Positions 52,578-64,000 are shown, counted from the stretch's first letter. The stretch: 64,000 bases of DNA from Kocuria sp. TGY1127_2 (GCF_013394385.1 NZ_AP022834.1:496001-560000), one strand, 5' to 3'. Notes: a model not told the origin generated them from the sequence alone. Translations and numbers: made by a program.

Positions 52578-54212
52578 ATGACACGGGACGACCGGAATAC
52601 AAACAACGATGAAACGCGGACGGCGGCCCGCGTAGCTCTGGAGAACGGTGATGCCTATTTGGGCATCGAGCTTGGGTCAACCAGGATCAAATCGTGCGCG
52701 ATCCTGTCCGACGGGACGACGATCGGTACCGGGATCCACTCCTGGGAGAGCCACCGCGTCGGTGAGCACTGGAGCTACGACCTCGACGACGTGTGGGCGG
52801 GTGTGGCAGCCAGTTACGCGGACCTTGTCGCCGGATTCAGAGAGAACTACGCAGTGACTCCGAGATCATTCAGGGCTCTCGGAGTCTCCGCGATGATGCA
52901 CGGATACCTGGCTTTCGATTCCCGGGATGAGCTGCTCGTCCCGTTCCGGACGTGGCGGGACACAACCACGGCGGCCGCCGCCGAAGAACTCACCGACCTC
53001 TTCCAGATCAATATTCCCTTGCGGTGGTCCATCGCGCATCTTCGTCAGGCCGTGTTGGATCGAGAAGACCACGTGAGCCGATTGACCTTCCTGACGACTC
53101 TTTCCGGTTACGTGCACTGGCGACTCACCGGGGAGAAGGTCGTGGGAATAGGTGACGCTTCCGGCATGTTCCCGATCGATGCCACGGGCGGTGATTACGA
53201 CGAGCGTCTGCTCCTACAGTTCAACGCTGCCTTCGGCGGTGATCTGCCATCTGGGGATCTCAGAACAGTCCTGCCCCGTTGTCTTCGTGCGGGGCGGCGC
53301 GCGGGTGTGCTGACCGAGGCTGGTGCCCGGCTCCTCGACCCGTCCGGTGAGCTGCACCCCGGGATCCCGTTGTGTCCTCCGGAAGGCGACGCAGGTACCG
53401 GAATGGTGGCCACCAACGCGGTTCGTTCGGCTACCGGAAACGTGAGCGTGGGAACCAGTATTTTTGCGATGGTGGTCCTGGATAAGCAGCTCTCCGAGGT
53501 GCACCACGAAATCGACCTCGTAGCGACCCCCGCTGGCGACGACGTTGCCATGGTCCACTGCAACAACGGCTCATCCGAACTCAGCCAATGGGTTGGCCTC
53601 TTCACGCAGGTGGCCAGCGCATTCGGCACTCGCGAGCACATCGACCTGGACGAGGCCTACTCGATCATACTGACCGAGGCGCTGAGCGGCGACACCGATG
53701 CCGGCGGGCTTCTGAGCTTCAACAATGTTGCCGGCGAGCCGGTTATGGGATTCGAGGAAGGACGGCCACTGACCGTGCGTTCGTCTGGCAGTCGTCTGAC
53801 GCTGTCGAACTTCATGCGCTCCCAGATCTACGGAATCTTAGCCCCCCTGGTGATTGGTCTGAACATCCTGAAGGAAGAGAACGTGGCTTTGGAGGCGCTC
53901 AGTGCGCATGGCGGTCTCTTCAAGACGGCCGGGGTCGCACAACGATTCTTGGCAGCCGCGACCAAGACGCCCGTCGTGGTCTCCGAGGAAGCCAGCGAAG
54001 GCGGCGCCTGGGGCATCGCGTTGCTCGCAGCTTTTGCTGGGACCGAGAACGCAGATTCTCTGCCCGACTATTTGGAACGGCACATTTTTGCATCCTCCGT
54101 ATCTCGTCGGACCGAGCCGCGGCCTTCGGACGTTGCTGGCTTTGAGCGATACCTCCAGCGTTATCGCGATGCATTAGATGTGCAAATGGTTGCCGGACGA
54201 ACCATTCCTTGA
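52578..54212 (+). CDS. araB: FGGY-family carbohydrate kinase, probable L-ribulokinase
   Basis: A 544-residue sugar kinase with the two actin-like domains of the FGGY family. The phosphate loop is LGIELGSTRIKSCAILSDG (about 24-42), and later ALGVSAMMHGYLAFD and AHGGLFKTAGVAQRFLAAAT mark the substrate and adenosine parts. It phosphorylates L-ribulose to L-ribulose 5-phosphate in the L-arabinose pathway. The downstream araD and araA genes fix the assignment; sequence alone would also allow a xylulokinase. A LacI-type operator lies 63 bases before it. Confidence 0.85.
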   Translation: MTRDDRNTNNDETRTAARVALENGDAYLGIELGSTRIKSCAILSDGTTIGTGIHSWESHRVGEHWSYDLDDVWAGVAASYADLVAGFRENYAVTPRSFRALGVSAMMHGYLAFDSRDELLVPFRTWRDTTTAAAAEELTDLFQINIPLRWSIAHLRQAVLDREDHVSRLTFLTTLSGYVHWRLTGEKVVGIGDASGMFPIDATGGDYDERLLLQFNAAFGGDLPSGDLRTVLPRCLRAGRRAGVLTEAGARLLDPSGELHPGIPLCPPEGDAGTGMVATNAVRSATGNVSVGTSIFAMVVLDKQLSEVHHEIDLVATPAGDDVAMVHCNNGSSELSQWVGLFTQVASAFGTREHIDLDEAYSIILTEALSGDTDAGGLLSFNNVAGEPVMGFEEGRPLTVRSSGSRLTLSNFMRSQIYGILAPLVIGLNILKEENVALEALSAHGGLFKTAGVAQRFLAAATKTPVVVSEEASEGGAWGIALLAAFAGTENADSLPDYLERHIFASSVSRRTEPRPSDVAGFERYLQRYRDALDVQMVAGRTIP

Positions 54213-54271
54213 GTTCTCCTTCGAGACGACCCCCTGAGACCCATGAGATTCGCACGAGGAGCTTGCGACCT

Positions 54272-55030
54272 ATGATTCACCAGCCGAACTTGCCCGTTTT
54301 TTCCGGCAGAGAAGCCATTGCCGAGGCCAAGGAGCGCGTTGCGCACTTGCACGCCGAATTGCCGCGATGGCGCCTTGTGGTGTGGACCGCAGGAAATGTT
54401 TCGGAACGGGTGATCCGGAATCCGGGGGAAGGTCCCGGCCCGGACGATCTTTTCGTAATCAAGCCGTCCGGGGTCCGCTACGAGGATCTCACCGCGGACT
54501 CAATGGTTGTGTGCGATCTCGACGGAAACCTCGTGGAAGGCCATCATCGCCCCTCCTCAGATACGGCGGCCCACGCCTATGTCTACCGGCACATGGAAGG
54601 AGTAGGCGGGATCGTCCACACGCATTCGACCTACGCGACGGCTTGGGCCGCGGTCGGCCGCGAAATTCCGTGTGCCCTGACGATGATGGGCGACGAATTC
54701 GGCGGATCGATACCCGTTGGACCATTCGCCGTTATCGGCGACGATTCCATCGGCCGCGGAATCGTCGAAACTTTGCGGGACAGCAGGTCGCCTGCCGTCC
54801 TGATGAAGAATCACGGGCCGTTCACGATAGGCCCCACAGCAGAGGCTGCGGTCAAGGCTGCGGTCATGGTCGAAGAAGTGGCCAAGACGATGGTGGTCGC
54901 CGGCCAGGTCGGCGAGCCATTGGTTCTGTCCGACGACGTCGCCGAGCATCTGTACGACCGTTACCACAATGTTTACGGCCAACAGACTCCCGATCCCATT
55001 CGTTCAAGTCAAGGAGCACCAAAATCATGA
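54272..55030 (+). CDS. araD: L-ribulose-5-phosphate 4-epimerase
   Basis: A 252-residue class II aldolase-fold enzyme converting L-ribulose 5-phosphate to D-xylulose 5-phosphate. The metal site shows [13 protein letters not shown] with two His, and the later [10 protein letters not shown] with the third His, plus [13 protein letters not shown]. The ATG at 54272 follows GAGGAG after about 11 bases. It starts 60 bases after araB and its stop overlaps araA. Length is slightly above the usual 230. Confidence 0.92.
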   Translation: MIHQPNLPVFSGREAIAEAKERVAHLHAELPRWRLVVWTAGNVSERVIRNPGEGPGPDDLFVIKPSGVRYEDLTADSMVVCDLDGNLVEGHHRPSSDTAAHAYVYRHMEGVGGIVHTHSTYATAWAAVGREIPCALTMMGDEFGGSIPVGPFAVIGDDSIGRGIVETLRDSRSPAVLMKNHGPFTIGPTAEAAVKAAVMVEEVAKTMVVAGQVGEPLVLSDDVAEHLYDRYHNVYGQQTPDPIRSSQGAPKS

Positions 55031-56538
55031 TGAAGAACCCTTTCGCGTCCAAGGAACTGTGGTTTCTGACGGGCAGTCAAGGCCTTTACGGGGAAGAAAC
55101 CCTGTCCCAAGTGGCGCAGCAGTCACAGGCAGTGGTCGCTGCGCTGAATGAAACCTCCGATCTTCCGGTCAAGGTGGTGTGGAAACCGGTCCTCACGGAC
55201 TCCGAGCCCATCCTTCAAACGATCCTCGAAGCCGGTTCCGCACCCAATGTCATCGGCGTAGTCGCGTGGATGCATACCTTTTCTCCGGCTAAAATGTGGA
55301 TCCGAGGCCTCGAGGCCCTTCGTAAGCCGTTATTGCATCTGCATACCCAGGCCGCCGCGGAATTGCCCTGGTCCACGATCGACATGGACTTCATGAACCT
55401 CAACCAGGCGGCCCACGGTGACCGGGAATTCGGATACATCCTCACTCGCATGGGGATCCCCCGAGTGAGTGTGGTCGGACATGTCAGCGAAGAATCCACG
55501 ACGCGTCGCATAGGAGCGTGGGCACGCGCTGCAGCCGGATGGAACGAGGCGCAGAACATGAAGATGGTCCGCTTCGGCGACAACATGCGCAATGTCGCTG
55601 TCACTGAAGGCGACAAAACCGAGGCCGAAATTCGTTTCGGCATGTCGATCAACACTTGGTCCGTCAATGAACTCGCCGAGGCCGTGGCGGCCGTGCCTGA
55701 GGCGACGGTGGACGGTCTCGTCGACGAATACTTGGTGGAATACGACGTATCTCCTGAGCTGGTGCCCGGCGGCCCATCGCATAGTTCCTTGCGATATGCG
55801 GCCCGCCAGGAGTCTGCGATACGGAATTTTCTGGAAGCCACAGGAGCATCGGCGTTCACGGATACCTTCGAGGACCTTGGCGAACTTCGCCAGCTGCCTG
55901 GATTCGCGGTGCAACGCTTGATGGCTGATGGATACGGTTTCGGGGCAGAAGGCGATTGGAAAACCGGTGCCCTCATCAGGATCGCCAAGGTCATGGGGTT
56001 CGGGCTTCCGGGCGGGGCAAGCCTCATGGAAGATTATTGCTACAACATGGTCGGTGGTGAGGAGAAGATTCTCGGCGCGCACATGTTGGAGGTGTGTCCA
56101 TCGCTGACGACGTCGAAGGCGTCCGTTGAAGTACACCCTCTCGGTATCGGCGACCGCGAGGATCCCGTACGAATGAAGTTCAATGCGGATTCAGGTCCCG
56201 GAGTCGTCGTTGCGATGTCCGACCTTCGGGACCGGTTCAGGCTCACTGCCAATGTCGTCGATGTCATCCAGCCCGACGAAGAGATGCCGAACTTGCCCGT
56301 GGCCAGCGCGGTATGGCAACCCCAACCGGATTTCCCGACGTCGGTCAGCTGCTGGTTGGCGGCCGGTGCGGCCCACCACACGGTGCTTTCGACGCAGGTT
56401 GACCTGGATACTTGGCGAGATTTTGCCAAAATCGCTCAGGTTGAACTCGCGGAGATCGATGCGGACACTACCGTGAACCGGTTCGAGGAAACTCTTCGCT
56501 GGAACTCCGTTTACTACCGCGTGGCCCAAGGGTTCTGA
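55027..56538 (+). CDS. araA: L-arabinose isomerase
   Basis: A 503-residue isomerase converting L-arabinose to L-ribulose, metal dependent. The start [16 protein letters not shown] and segments [24 protein letters not shown], and [17 protein letters not shown] match AraA, with the catalytic Glu near 'AEGDWK' and the His in MLEVCPSL context. The ATG at 55027 overlaps the araD stop by four bases and follows AAGGAGC. It completes the catabolic set araB-araD-araA. Confidence 0.97.
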   Translation: MMKNPFASKELWFLTGSQGLYGEETLSQVAQQSQAVVAALNETSDLPVKVVWKPVLTDSEPILQTILEAGSAPNVIGVVAWMHTFSPAKMWIRGLEALRKPLLHLHTQAAAELPWSTIDMDFMNLNQAAHGDREFGYILTRMGIPRVSVVGHVSEESTTRRIGAWARAAAGWNEAQNMKMVRFGDNMRNVAVTEGDKTEAEIRFGMSINTWSVNELAEAVAAVPEATVDGLVDEYLVEYDVSPELVPGGPSHSSLRYAARQESAIRNFLEATGASAFTDTFEDLGELRQLPGFAVQRLMADGYGFGAEGDWKTGALIRIAKVMGFGLPGGASLMEDYCYNMVGGEEKILGAHMLEVCPSLTTSKASVEVHPLGIGDREDPVRMKFNADSGPGVVVAMSDLRDRFRLTANVVDVIQPDEEMPNLPVASAVWQPQPDFPTSVSCWLAAGAAHHTVLSTQVDLDTWRDFAKIAQVELAEIDADTTVNRFEETLRWNSVYYRVAQGF

Positions 56539-56693
56539 TTCGTCAGCAAGGGTCAGACGGCGGACCGGCGGGTCCTGCGGTGATGAGCTGGTGGCGTGCG
56601 GGTTGAAGCCTTCTGAGAAGGCGTGAGATCTATGCCTGGTGAATATCTGGTGGCACAACCATCGATTCCCCGGTCATTGCAGCTGACCTCGAT

Positions 56694-57965
56694 TCAGAAG
56701 CCCCCTCGCCGAGCCCACGTAGGTGCCTTCTCGGGGCGGACGCCTATCCCGACGATGTAGGCCGGGACAGTCGTCACGGACGGGAAACGTCTGAGGAGGA
56801 CCTTGAGGAATTTCGGAACCCGGATTTCCATTCCGTTCAGCACCGGCATGACGATCTTGGCGTGCATGAGTCGTTGCACATTCTGGGTGAGCACCGTGGC
56901 CACCAGCCTTCTCCGGCGAACGCGCGCGAGTATTCGGTCTCCGTGAACCTGCAGAAGCTTCCCCTGGTGAAGTGGCCCGGCGAGCAGTCGGGCCGCGGCC
57001 ACCGCATCCTGTACGGCGAGGTTGATGCCGACTCCACCGACCGGAGACATGGCGTGAGCAGCGTCGCCGATGCACAAGACGCCCGGGGCATGCCACCGTC
57101 GAAGACGATCCACGCGCACATCGAGATGCTTGACGTCGTCCATCGACTCGATGCTGGAGACGTCTTCCGTGAGATCGGACAGCAGATCCGCAGTTTCGGC
57201 GCGGAAAACCTCGATGCCCCTTGCACGGATGCTGCTGTCGGTTCCCTTGCGGCCCAATTGCGCGACTTGGACGTATCCGCGGCGCGGGATTGCGATCACC
57301 GCGTGTCCGTTGTGGGTGCGTGGCAGAAGAGCTTCCCCAATGTTCCGTTCGGTCGTGATGCGGTACCACCAGACATCGAAATCTACGGGCAACTCTTTGG
57401 TCGGCAGGTCGACCGATGCACGAACAGCGGACCATCGGCCGTCACAGGCGACAGTAAGGTCAGCCAGTAGTCGACCGTTGCCTTGCGGCGCGGTGAAATC
57501 GACTCCTATCACGCGTTCTCCTTCGCGTACGGTTCCCGTGGCCTCGTGCTCGGTGAGCAGGGTGAACCGCGGTTCGTGCGAGGCGGCTTCGGAAATGAGG
57601 TTGAGCAGATCCCATTGCGGGACCATAGCTATATAGGGGTGACGCACGGGCAGTCTCGTAAAGTCCCCGACCACAACATCGGCACCGTCCTCGGCTGGGA
57701 CCTTCACCTGGGAGATATGCGACTGGGGGAGGCGATCGAAACGGTCGAAGAGCCCGAGGTCGTCCAAGAGGGTCAGGGTGGTCGGATGGACCGTGTCGCC
57801 TCGGAAATCACGCAGAAAATCCGCGTGTTTTTCCAACACCGTGACCTCAATGCCTGCGCGGGCCAGCAAGAGCCCCAGGACCATGCCCGCCGGGCCGCCG
57901 CCGACGATAGCGCACGTTGCCTGGAGCAGATGGTCATGTGCCGGGTTGGTGGGGCTGGTGCTCAT
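56694..57965 (-). CDS. FAD-dependent aromatic-type monooxygenase
   Basis: A 423-residue flavoprotein hydroxylase of the PHBH fold. FAD motif CAIVGGGPAGMVLGLLLARAG (about 18-38) and the second motif VLCIGDAAHAMSPVGGVGINLA (about 298-319) are intact, with DG-type ACDGRWSAVR in between. The C-terminal 70 residues are basic and hydrophobic. Substrate is unknown; homologues act on phenols and on polyketides or quinones. It converges on araA and is followed upstream by an unrelated kinase-like gene. Confidence 0.85.
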   Translation of the reverse strand: MSTSPTNPAHDHLLQATCAIVGGGPAGMVLGLLLARAGIEVTVLEKHADFLRDFRGDTVHPTTLTLLDDLGLFDRFDRLPQSHISQVKVPAEDGADVVVGDFTRLPVRHPYIAMVPQWDLLNLISEAASHEPRFTLLTEHEATGTVREGERVIGVDFTAPQGNGRLLADLTVACDGRWSAVRASVDLPTKELPVDFDVWWYRITTERNIGEALLPRTHNGHAVIAIPRRGYVQVAQLGRKGTDSSIRARGIEVFRAETADLLSDLTEDVSSIESMDDVKHLDVRVDRLRRWHAPGVLCIGDAAHAMSPVGGVGINLAVQDAVAAARLLAGPLHQGKLLQVHGDRILARVRRRRLVATVLTQNVQRLMHAKIVMPVLNGMEIRVPKFLKVLLRRFPSVTTVPAYIVGIGVRPEKAPTWARRGGF

Positions 57966-57986
57966 GATGAACTGACTTTCGTAGGG

Positions 57987-58589
57987 TCAGGATTCGCCGG
58001 AAATGGTTGCTTCGTTGGACGAGGTCGCGGCGAGGACCTCTGTCAAGCGATTCAATTCTCGGGGGTGATGTAACACGACCATTGCGGGGGCCGCTGGGTC
58101 GGCGTCGTACTGAGGGATTTCGGTTCGGGCTCTGTTCCGAGTCTGCCACCACCAGCCGATTATTGAGTCCCGGGTGAACAGCCGCCACAAGGACTCGCGG
58201 TTGCCATTGCAGGCTTCCTCATTGAAGAGTACGCGACGCAGCGTCCGCCGGAGTAAACGACTCAGCGTCACCCGGTGAGGATAGGCGAGATAAACGATGA
58301 GGTCTGTTCGGGGCAGGAACACATCTGCGCATTCGCTCCCCAAACTTGCCAGAACCCAGCGACGATGAGCGGCGATGGATTGGGCCCGTTGCCGCTGTTG
58401 GGTCGGACTCCGGTGAGTCCAGGCTCCGTCGCAGGCCGGTGCCCAGAGGACATGGTCGTCAAAGTCGAAAGGTCGTGCGGAGATCGCACAGGCCAGCCGA
58501 CGTGTCGCGGTGGATTTGCCGCATCCTGAGACGCCCAAGACGAGGATTCGATCCGCCTTCGAGATGCGGTCAGGTGCTATCTGACTCAT
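57987..58589 (-). CDS. P-loop nucleotide kinase-like protein
   Basis: A 200-residue protein with Walker A GVSGCGKST (about 20-28) and family resemblance to adenylate-kinase-like 'topology modulation' proteins: FDFDDHVLWAP, VLASLGSECADVFLPRTDLIVYL, and the Trp-rich IIGWWWQTRNRART. The ATG at 58589 has AGAGGAA upstream; a longer frame to 58835 runs over the tRNA terminator. The substrate is unknown. It lies 21 bases upstream of the monooxygenase gene and may be co-transcribed. Confidence 0.7.
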   Translation of the reverse strand: MSQIAPDRISKADRILVLGVSGCGKSTATRRLACAISARPFDFDDHVLWAPACDGAWTHRSPTQQRQRAQSIAAHRRWVLASLGSECADVFLPRTDLIVYLAYPHRVTLSRLLRRTLRRVLFNEEACNGNRESLWRLFTRDSIIGWWWQTRNRARTEIPQYDADPAAPAMVVLHHPRELNRLTEVLAATSSNEATISGES

Positions 58590-58791
58590 AAGCGATTCCT
58601 CTTCGAATGCGGACGTACGCTGCCGTGCCTCATGAAACGGAAAGCGGCTGAAGGGCCGGGGTTTCGGTGACGCAAGGATGATTGTCGAACTCGCTCGGCA
58701 CTTTCCTGAGGCCCTTGCTGCATCGGAGAGAAGGCAACGACTTCGTTGCTGCGCATCTCGGCCTGCGCCGGCATCGGTATTCGAGCGAGGA

Positions 58792-58829
58792 AGCCCCCGG
58801 ACCGCTGCTTGTGCAACGAACCGGGGGCT
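58792..58829 (-). terminator. Terminator downstream of tRNA-Ser(UGA)
   Basis: AGCCCCCGG and CCGGGGGCT form a perfect nine-bp stem with a 20-base loop; on the minus strand it is followed by TTCCTC. It begins ten bases after the tRNA 3' end. Confidence 0.75.
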
Positions 58830-58839
58830 CCTCATACTG

Positions 58840-58927
58840 CGGAAGCTATGGGATTTGAACCCATGGTACGGGGTTGCCGCACACCGGTTTTCAAGACCGG
58901 CTCCTTCGGCCGCTCGGACAAGCTTCC
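58840..58927 (-). tRNA. tRNA-Ser(UGA)
   Basis: An 88-nt tRNA with acceptor GGAAGCT/AGCTTCC, discriminator G, long variable arm, and T-loop GGTTCAAATCC. The stem CCGGT/ACCGG encloses CTTGAAA, giving anticodon TGA, which reads UCA. No encoded CCA. Confidence 0.95.
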
Positions 58928-59043
58928 CTGCGTTCAGGTTACCCGCCTAGACTGGCGAGCGATTCCATAGCGCGATTGTCAATGGTACAGCCAGTCGCTA
59001 TGGCTTGTCTAAGACTGCAACCCCGTTGGAAGGCAGGTAGAGG

Positions 59044-60108
59044 ATGAAAGCCGTCGTAGAGAACGAACACGGTGGCCCGGAAGCGCTGCGCATCACCGAA
59101 GAGCCGACGCCCGAGGTTGGACCGGACGATGTGCTGATCAACGTCAGCGGAGCCGGTCTCAACAGAGCCGATACGATGCAGCGAAAGGGCAAATACCCGC
59201 CGCCAAAAGGTGCTTCGAACGTTTACGGACTGGAGATCTCCGGAACCATTGCGCACTTGGGAGACGACGCCGCCCGAACTTCGTTCCTCAAACAGGGCCA
59301 GAACGTAGTGGCGCTCCTGGCCGGAGGCGGATATTCGACGCAGGTCGTCGTCAATCATGCGCAAGTGCTGCCGGCGCCGGCTGGAATCGATCTCGTCGAT
59401 GCGGCCGCGTTGCCGGAGGTCGGCGCAACCGTGTGGTCCAATCTATTCGGGCCCGGCGGGCTTAACCCGGATGGGCCGGAGCAGAAGGACGGAGAGCAGT
59501 CAGTTCTCATCCACGGCGGCACGGGAGGTATAGGCGCACACGCGGTTCAACTGTGTCGTGCCCTTGGATACCACGTGTTCACGACCGTCGGCACCCAGGA
59601 GAAAGCCGATTGGGTCAAGGACCTGGCGACTCGGCAGGAACAGGCCAACCAGCGCAAGACCAAGCCGAAGCGGCTCGGGGAGCTCGTGGTCATCAACTAC
59701 CGGGACCAAGATTTCGCCGAGGTGATCGAGGACAAAACCGAGGGCCAAGGCGTTCGGGCCATCCTCGATGTCGTCGGAGGAGACTACCTCTCGGACAATG
59801 TGAAGTCGCTCAGCCTCAACGGTCTGCTGACCGTGATTGCCGTTCAGAGCGGTCCTACAGGCGAACTGAATCTGGCCCGATTGATGTCCAAACGAGCGAC
59901 GGTCCGCGGAACAACGCTGCGCGGTCGTACATCTGAGAAGAAGGGCGAGATTCTGCGCAACATGGCCGGCGCGGTGTGGCGGCTGATCGCCGACGGACTG
60001 ATCGACCCGGCCGTGGAACGCCGTTTCGCGTTCGATGATGTCCAAGCCGCGCACGAGTACTTCGACTCAGGGGAACAGCTGGGCAAGACAGTATTGGTGA
60101 TGCATTGA
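59044..60108 (+). CDS. NAD(P)H:quinone oxidoreductase, PIG3 type
   Basis: A 354-residue medium-chain dehydrogenase without zinc ligands. The N-terminus reads MKAVVENEHGGPEALRITE, with AGLNRADTMQRKGKYPPP at the substrate site and VLIHGGTGGIGAHAVQL as the NADPH motif. The layout is that of the PIG3/QorA quinone oxidoreductases. A short Lys-rich insertion (EQANQRKTKPKRLGE) after the nucleotide motif is unusual. The substrate is unknown. AGAGG precedes the ATG. Confidence 0.86.
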   Translation: MKAVVENEHGGPEALRITEEPTPEVGPDDVLINVSGAGLNRADTMQRKGKYPPPKGASNVYGLEISGTIAHLGDDAARTSFLKQGQNVVALLAGGGYSTQVVVNHAQVLPAPAGIDLVDAAALPEVGATVWSNLFGPGGLNPDGPEQKDGEQSVLIHGGTGGIGAHAVQLCRALGYHVFTTVGTQEKADWVKDLATRQEQANQRKTKPKRLGELVVINYRDQDFAEVIEDKTEGQGVRAILDVVGGDYLSDNVKSLSLNGLLTVIAVQSGPTGELNLARLMSKRATVRGTTLRGRTSEKKGEILRNMAGAVWRLIADGLIDPAVERRFAFDDVQAAHEYFDSGEQLGKTVLVMH

Positions 60109-60194
60109 AATAAATAATTCGTGACGACCGCCATGTGCCAAGATGATTTGAGTCGCAGAAATCACTCACACTATCGAAGCAATGGAGGCTCACG

Positions 60195-62477
<2,283 letters not shown>

Positions 62478-62498
62478 GCTCCGTCCGGAGAGGACATT

Positions 62499-62705
62499 AT
62501 GAAAGAATTCTTGACCCTCATGAACAAGATCCGAAAGTCCGCAATCGTTCGGTTCGCTTCTGGCGTTCTGGGCGCGGACAAGTATGAACGCTACCTGGAC
62601 TACCATCGACGCCATGGAAACTCCGAGCCGCCCATGAGCGAGAAAGAATATTGGCGTTCGCTGACCGACCACCAGGAAGCCAATCCTGGCGCGAGGTGTT
62701 GCTAG
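62499..62705 (+). CDS. YbdD/YjiX family small protein
   Basis: A 68-residue protein of the YbdD/YjiX family, with the conserved YERYLDYHRRHGNSEPPMSEKEYW core (about 27-50) and a C-terminal CC pair. Such proteins are required partners of CstA-type pyruvate transporters. It starts 21 bases after the cstA stop and has GGAGAGG upstream, so the two are co-expressed. Confidence 0.92.
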   Translation: MKEFLTLMNKIRKSAIVRFASGVLGADKYERYLDYHRRHGNSEPPMSEKEYWRSLTDHQEANPGARCC

Positions 62706-62711
62706 CGGCTG

Positions 62712-62779
62712 CACACAAAAGCGGCGCCCGCCCTTCTCCTGCCTATGTGCAGGAGAAGGGCGGGCGCCGCTTTTGTGTG
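62712..62779. terminator. Very long perfect hairpin terminator after cstA-ybdD
   Basis: Two 31-base arms (62712-62742 and 62749-62779) are perfect complements around a six-base loop. Each arm has an AAAA/TTTT block next to a GC-rich core, so it can end transcription from either side. It begins seven bases after the ybdD-like stop. Confidence 0.92.
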
Positions 62780-63062
62780 GGAGTGCTTCTACGGTGGTCA
62801 CCTTCTCCGAGGTGGGTTCCATCAATAGAGTGAGGTGACCGGGTAGTTCGCCTGTTCGCATCCACGTTACAAAGCCCCAGGCAGTTGGGCCGATCTTCTA
62901 TGAGCGATCCGGGTGGACCAAACCGGTCCCGGTGACACCCGGCCCTTCGGATCATGCGCGACTGGGATGGGCAACGTCATCCCGGGGCCGGCTGGTGACC
63001 TAAGCCTTCATCCTCGTGGATGATGACGCCCCGAAAAAGCTAACGGGGGGGGCGTCGCGGCC
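62780..63062. other. Intergenic region between convergent genes
   Basis: About 280 bases with no credible gene. Near the right edge GACGCCCC/GGGGCGTC (about 63026-63057) forms an eight-bp stem just after the stop of the ABC ATPase gene; the T-run lies inside its loop, so its role as a terminator is uncertain. Confidence 0.5.
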
Positions 63063-63800
63063 TCAGATTGCCGTGAACGTATTGAGGTAACGCTTGATGC
63101 GCTCGTTCTCGGAAGAGAAGAACTCATCGGGGGCGCCGTCGAAGCCGAGGTGACCGTCGTCGAGGAAGATCACGCGGTCGGCAACCTTCCGAGCGAACTG
63201 GATGTTGTGGGTCACGACGACCAGTGATCGCTTCTCCTCGGCCAGATCGACCAGAACCTTGATGACTTCGGCCTCCAACTCAGGGTCCAACGCGGAGGTC
63301 GGCTCGTCGAAGAGCAGATAGTCGGGGGCGACGGCCAGGGCTCGTGCAATCGCCACGCGTTGCTGCTGACCGCCGGAGAGGTTGTCCGGATACTCCGTGA
63401 GTCGATCCGCCAGGCCCACCTTGCGGAGTAGTTCCTTGGCGCGGGCCTCGCCCTCCGACGGCGAAACTTTGCCATTCAGAACCGGTGGCAGCGATACATT
63501 TTTCAATACGTTCTGATTGGGAAAGAGGTTGTAGCCCTGGAAGACCATGGCCGAATGCCGGCGTATGGACCGAATCTGAGCATCGGAGAGACGGCCGCCG
63601 AATTCGACCGCGTCGTCGTTGATGAGCAAGGTCCCGGATTCAGGCACCTCCAACAGATCCATGATGCGCAACAGGGTCGATTTGCCGGAACCTGAGGGGC
63701 CCAGAACCACCGTTGTTTCGCCCTCACGCAGTTGCAGGTCCACACCGTTCAGGACGGTGTTGTCCCCAAAGGACTTCGATACGTTTTTCAGCTCAAGCAT
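63063..63800 (-). CDS. Amino acid ABC transporter ATP-binding protein, GlnQ type
   Basis: A 245-residue ABC ATPase of the polar amino acid uptake group. Walker A GPSGSGKST (about 34-42), signature LSGGQQQRVAIARALA, Walker B YLLFDEPTSALDPE and the His-loop VVTHN are intact. It overlaps the end of a permease gene by about eight bases, which supports a transporter operon continuing to the right of the window. The amino acid carried is unknown. Confidence 0.93.
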   Translation of the reverse strand: MLELKNVSKSFGDNTVLNGVDLQLREGETTVVLGPSGSGKSTLLRIMDLLEVPESGTLLINDDAVEFGGRLSDAQIRSIRRHSAMVFQGYNLFPNQNVLKNVSLPPVLNGKVSPSEGEARAKELLRKVGLADRLTEYPDNLSGGQQQRVAIARALAVAPDYLLFDEPTSALDPELEAEVIKVLVDLAEEKRSLVVVTHNIQFARKVADRVIFLDDGHLGFDGAPDEFFSSENERIKRYLNTFTAI

Positions 63801-64000
63801 TGGTGCTCCTGATGTAGCGCGAGGAAGCTTTTTCGACCCGGCTCTGGATCAACGACAGGATCGTGAAAATCACCAGGTAAATGACTGCGACTTCGATGTA
63901 GAGAGCCAGCGGTTGGAAATTGGTTGCCGCGATCTGGCGCCCCACCTGAAAGACATCGGCCAGGGTAATGACCATGACCAGCGAGGTCCCCTTGACGAGG
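63793..64000 (-). CDS. Amino acid ABC transporter permease, C-terminal part
   Basis: The C-terminal 68 residues of a HisM/GlnP-type permease. The visible part reads LVKGTSLVMVITLADVF, then YIEVAVIYLVIFTILSLI, the last membrane helix, and a short basic tail. The conserved EAA-loop glycine region lies before the edge or right at it. The gene is cut by the window end and its start is not visible; the stop overlaps the start of the ATPase gene. Confidence 0.88.
   Translation of the reverse strand, partial: LVKGTSLVMVITLADVFQVGRQIAATNFQPLALYIEVAVIYLVIFTILSLIQSRVEKASSRYIRSTNA

Noticed and set aside
54367-55026. N-terminal extension of arabinose isomerase over araD
   Set aside because: The extension is Arg-rich, has no homology to AraA, and covers araD in another frame; the true start overlaps the araD stop.
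57070-57636. Long plus-strand frames opposite the flavin monooxygenase
   Set aside because: Codon content is the mirror of the real minus-strand gene and no motif is visible.

Overview
The window is a high-GC actinobacterial chromosome segment. Gene content points to the order Micrococcales, but I cannot fix the genus. Supporting traits are heterodimeric lycopene cyclases, several genes with no leader, an anchored-repeat metal ABC transporter, class F sortase and SigK/RskA-type modules, and winged-helix and KGG stress proteins of actinobacterial type. No phage, insertion sequence or CRISPR array was seen.

Region 1 (1-4.9 kb) is a carotenoid operon: two small lycopene cyclase subunits, a CrtU-type desaturase/methyltransferase, a prenyl diphosphate synthase and a cytochrome P450. 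This set matches the aromatic carotenoid (isorenieratene and hydroxy-derivative) pathway known from Brevibacterium; crtB and crtI are not in the window. Region 2 (4.9-11.7 kb) holds a DedA protein, a RecQ helicase fused to a phosphoribosyltransferase-like domain, HrpB and an ornithine-cyclodeaminase family protein.

Region 3 (11.8-20.3 kb) is the most distinctive. A large wall-anchored protein diverges from a five-gene operon: a second wall-anchored protein, a ZnuA-like lipoprotein carrying an inserted surface domain, a membrane-anchored single-domain protein, an ABC ATPase and an ABC-3 permease. All five copies of the surface domain share an HxH motif, and a Zur-like box lies between the divergent promoters. 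Together they look like a zinc or manganese scavenging relay from the cell wall to the membrane.

Region 4 (20.4-28.7 kb) has tRNA-Ser(CGA), a TetR/YhgE/degenerate-ATPase operon with a palindromic operator in its promoter, tadA, upp, an orphan winged-helix regulator, a SixA-type phosphatase, and a paired SMR exporter operon under a guanidine-III riboswitch. Region 5 (29-36 kb) has a YdcF-like protein, tRNA-Ser(GCU), an FAD/NAD(P)-binding protein, and a SigK/RskA module divergent from a CHRD protein and a class F sortase, with matching SigK-type promoters on both strands.

Region 6 (36-45 kb) is metabolic and stress related: transketolase, a lone cytochrome oxidase subunit I, MgtC, then KGG stress protein, zinc alcohol dehydrogenase and large catalase on the minus strand. 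Region 7 (45-49.3 kb) is a 1.4 kb intergenic stretch holding a 47-residue protein and a possible cobalamin-riboswitch relic, followed by an amino acid/amine permease and a flavin amine oxidase.

Region 8 (49.4-56.5 kb) is an L-arabinose regulon: sugar porter, LacI-type repressor and araB-araD-araA, with matching LacI-type operators before the transporter and before araB. Region 9 (56.7-64 kb) holds a flavin monooxygenase, a small nucleotide kinase-like protein, tRNA-Ser(UGA), a quinone oxidoreductase, the CstA/YbdD carbon-starvation transporter pair, and an amino acid ABC ATPase with the end of its permease running off the right edge.
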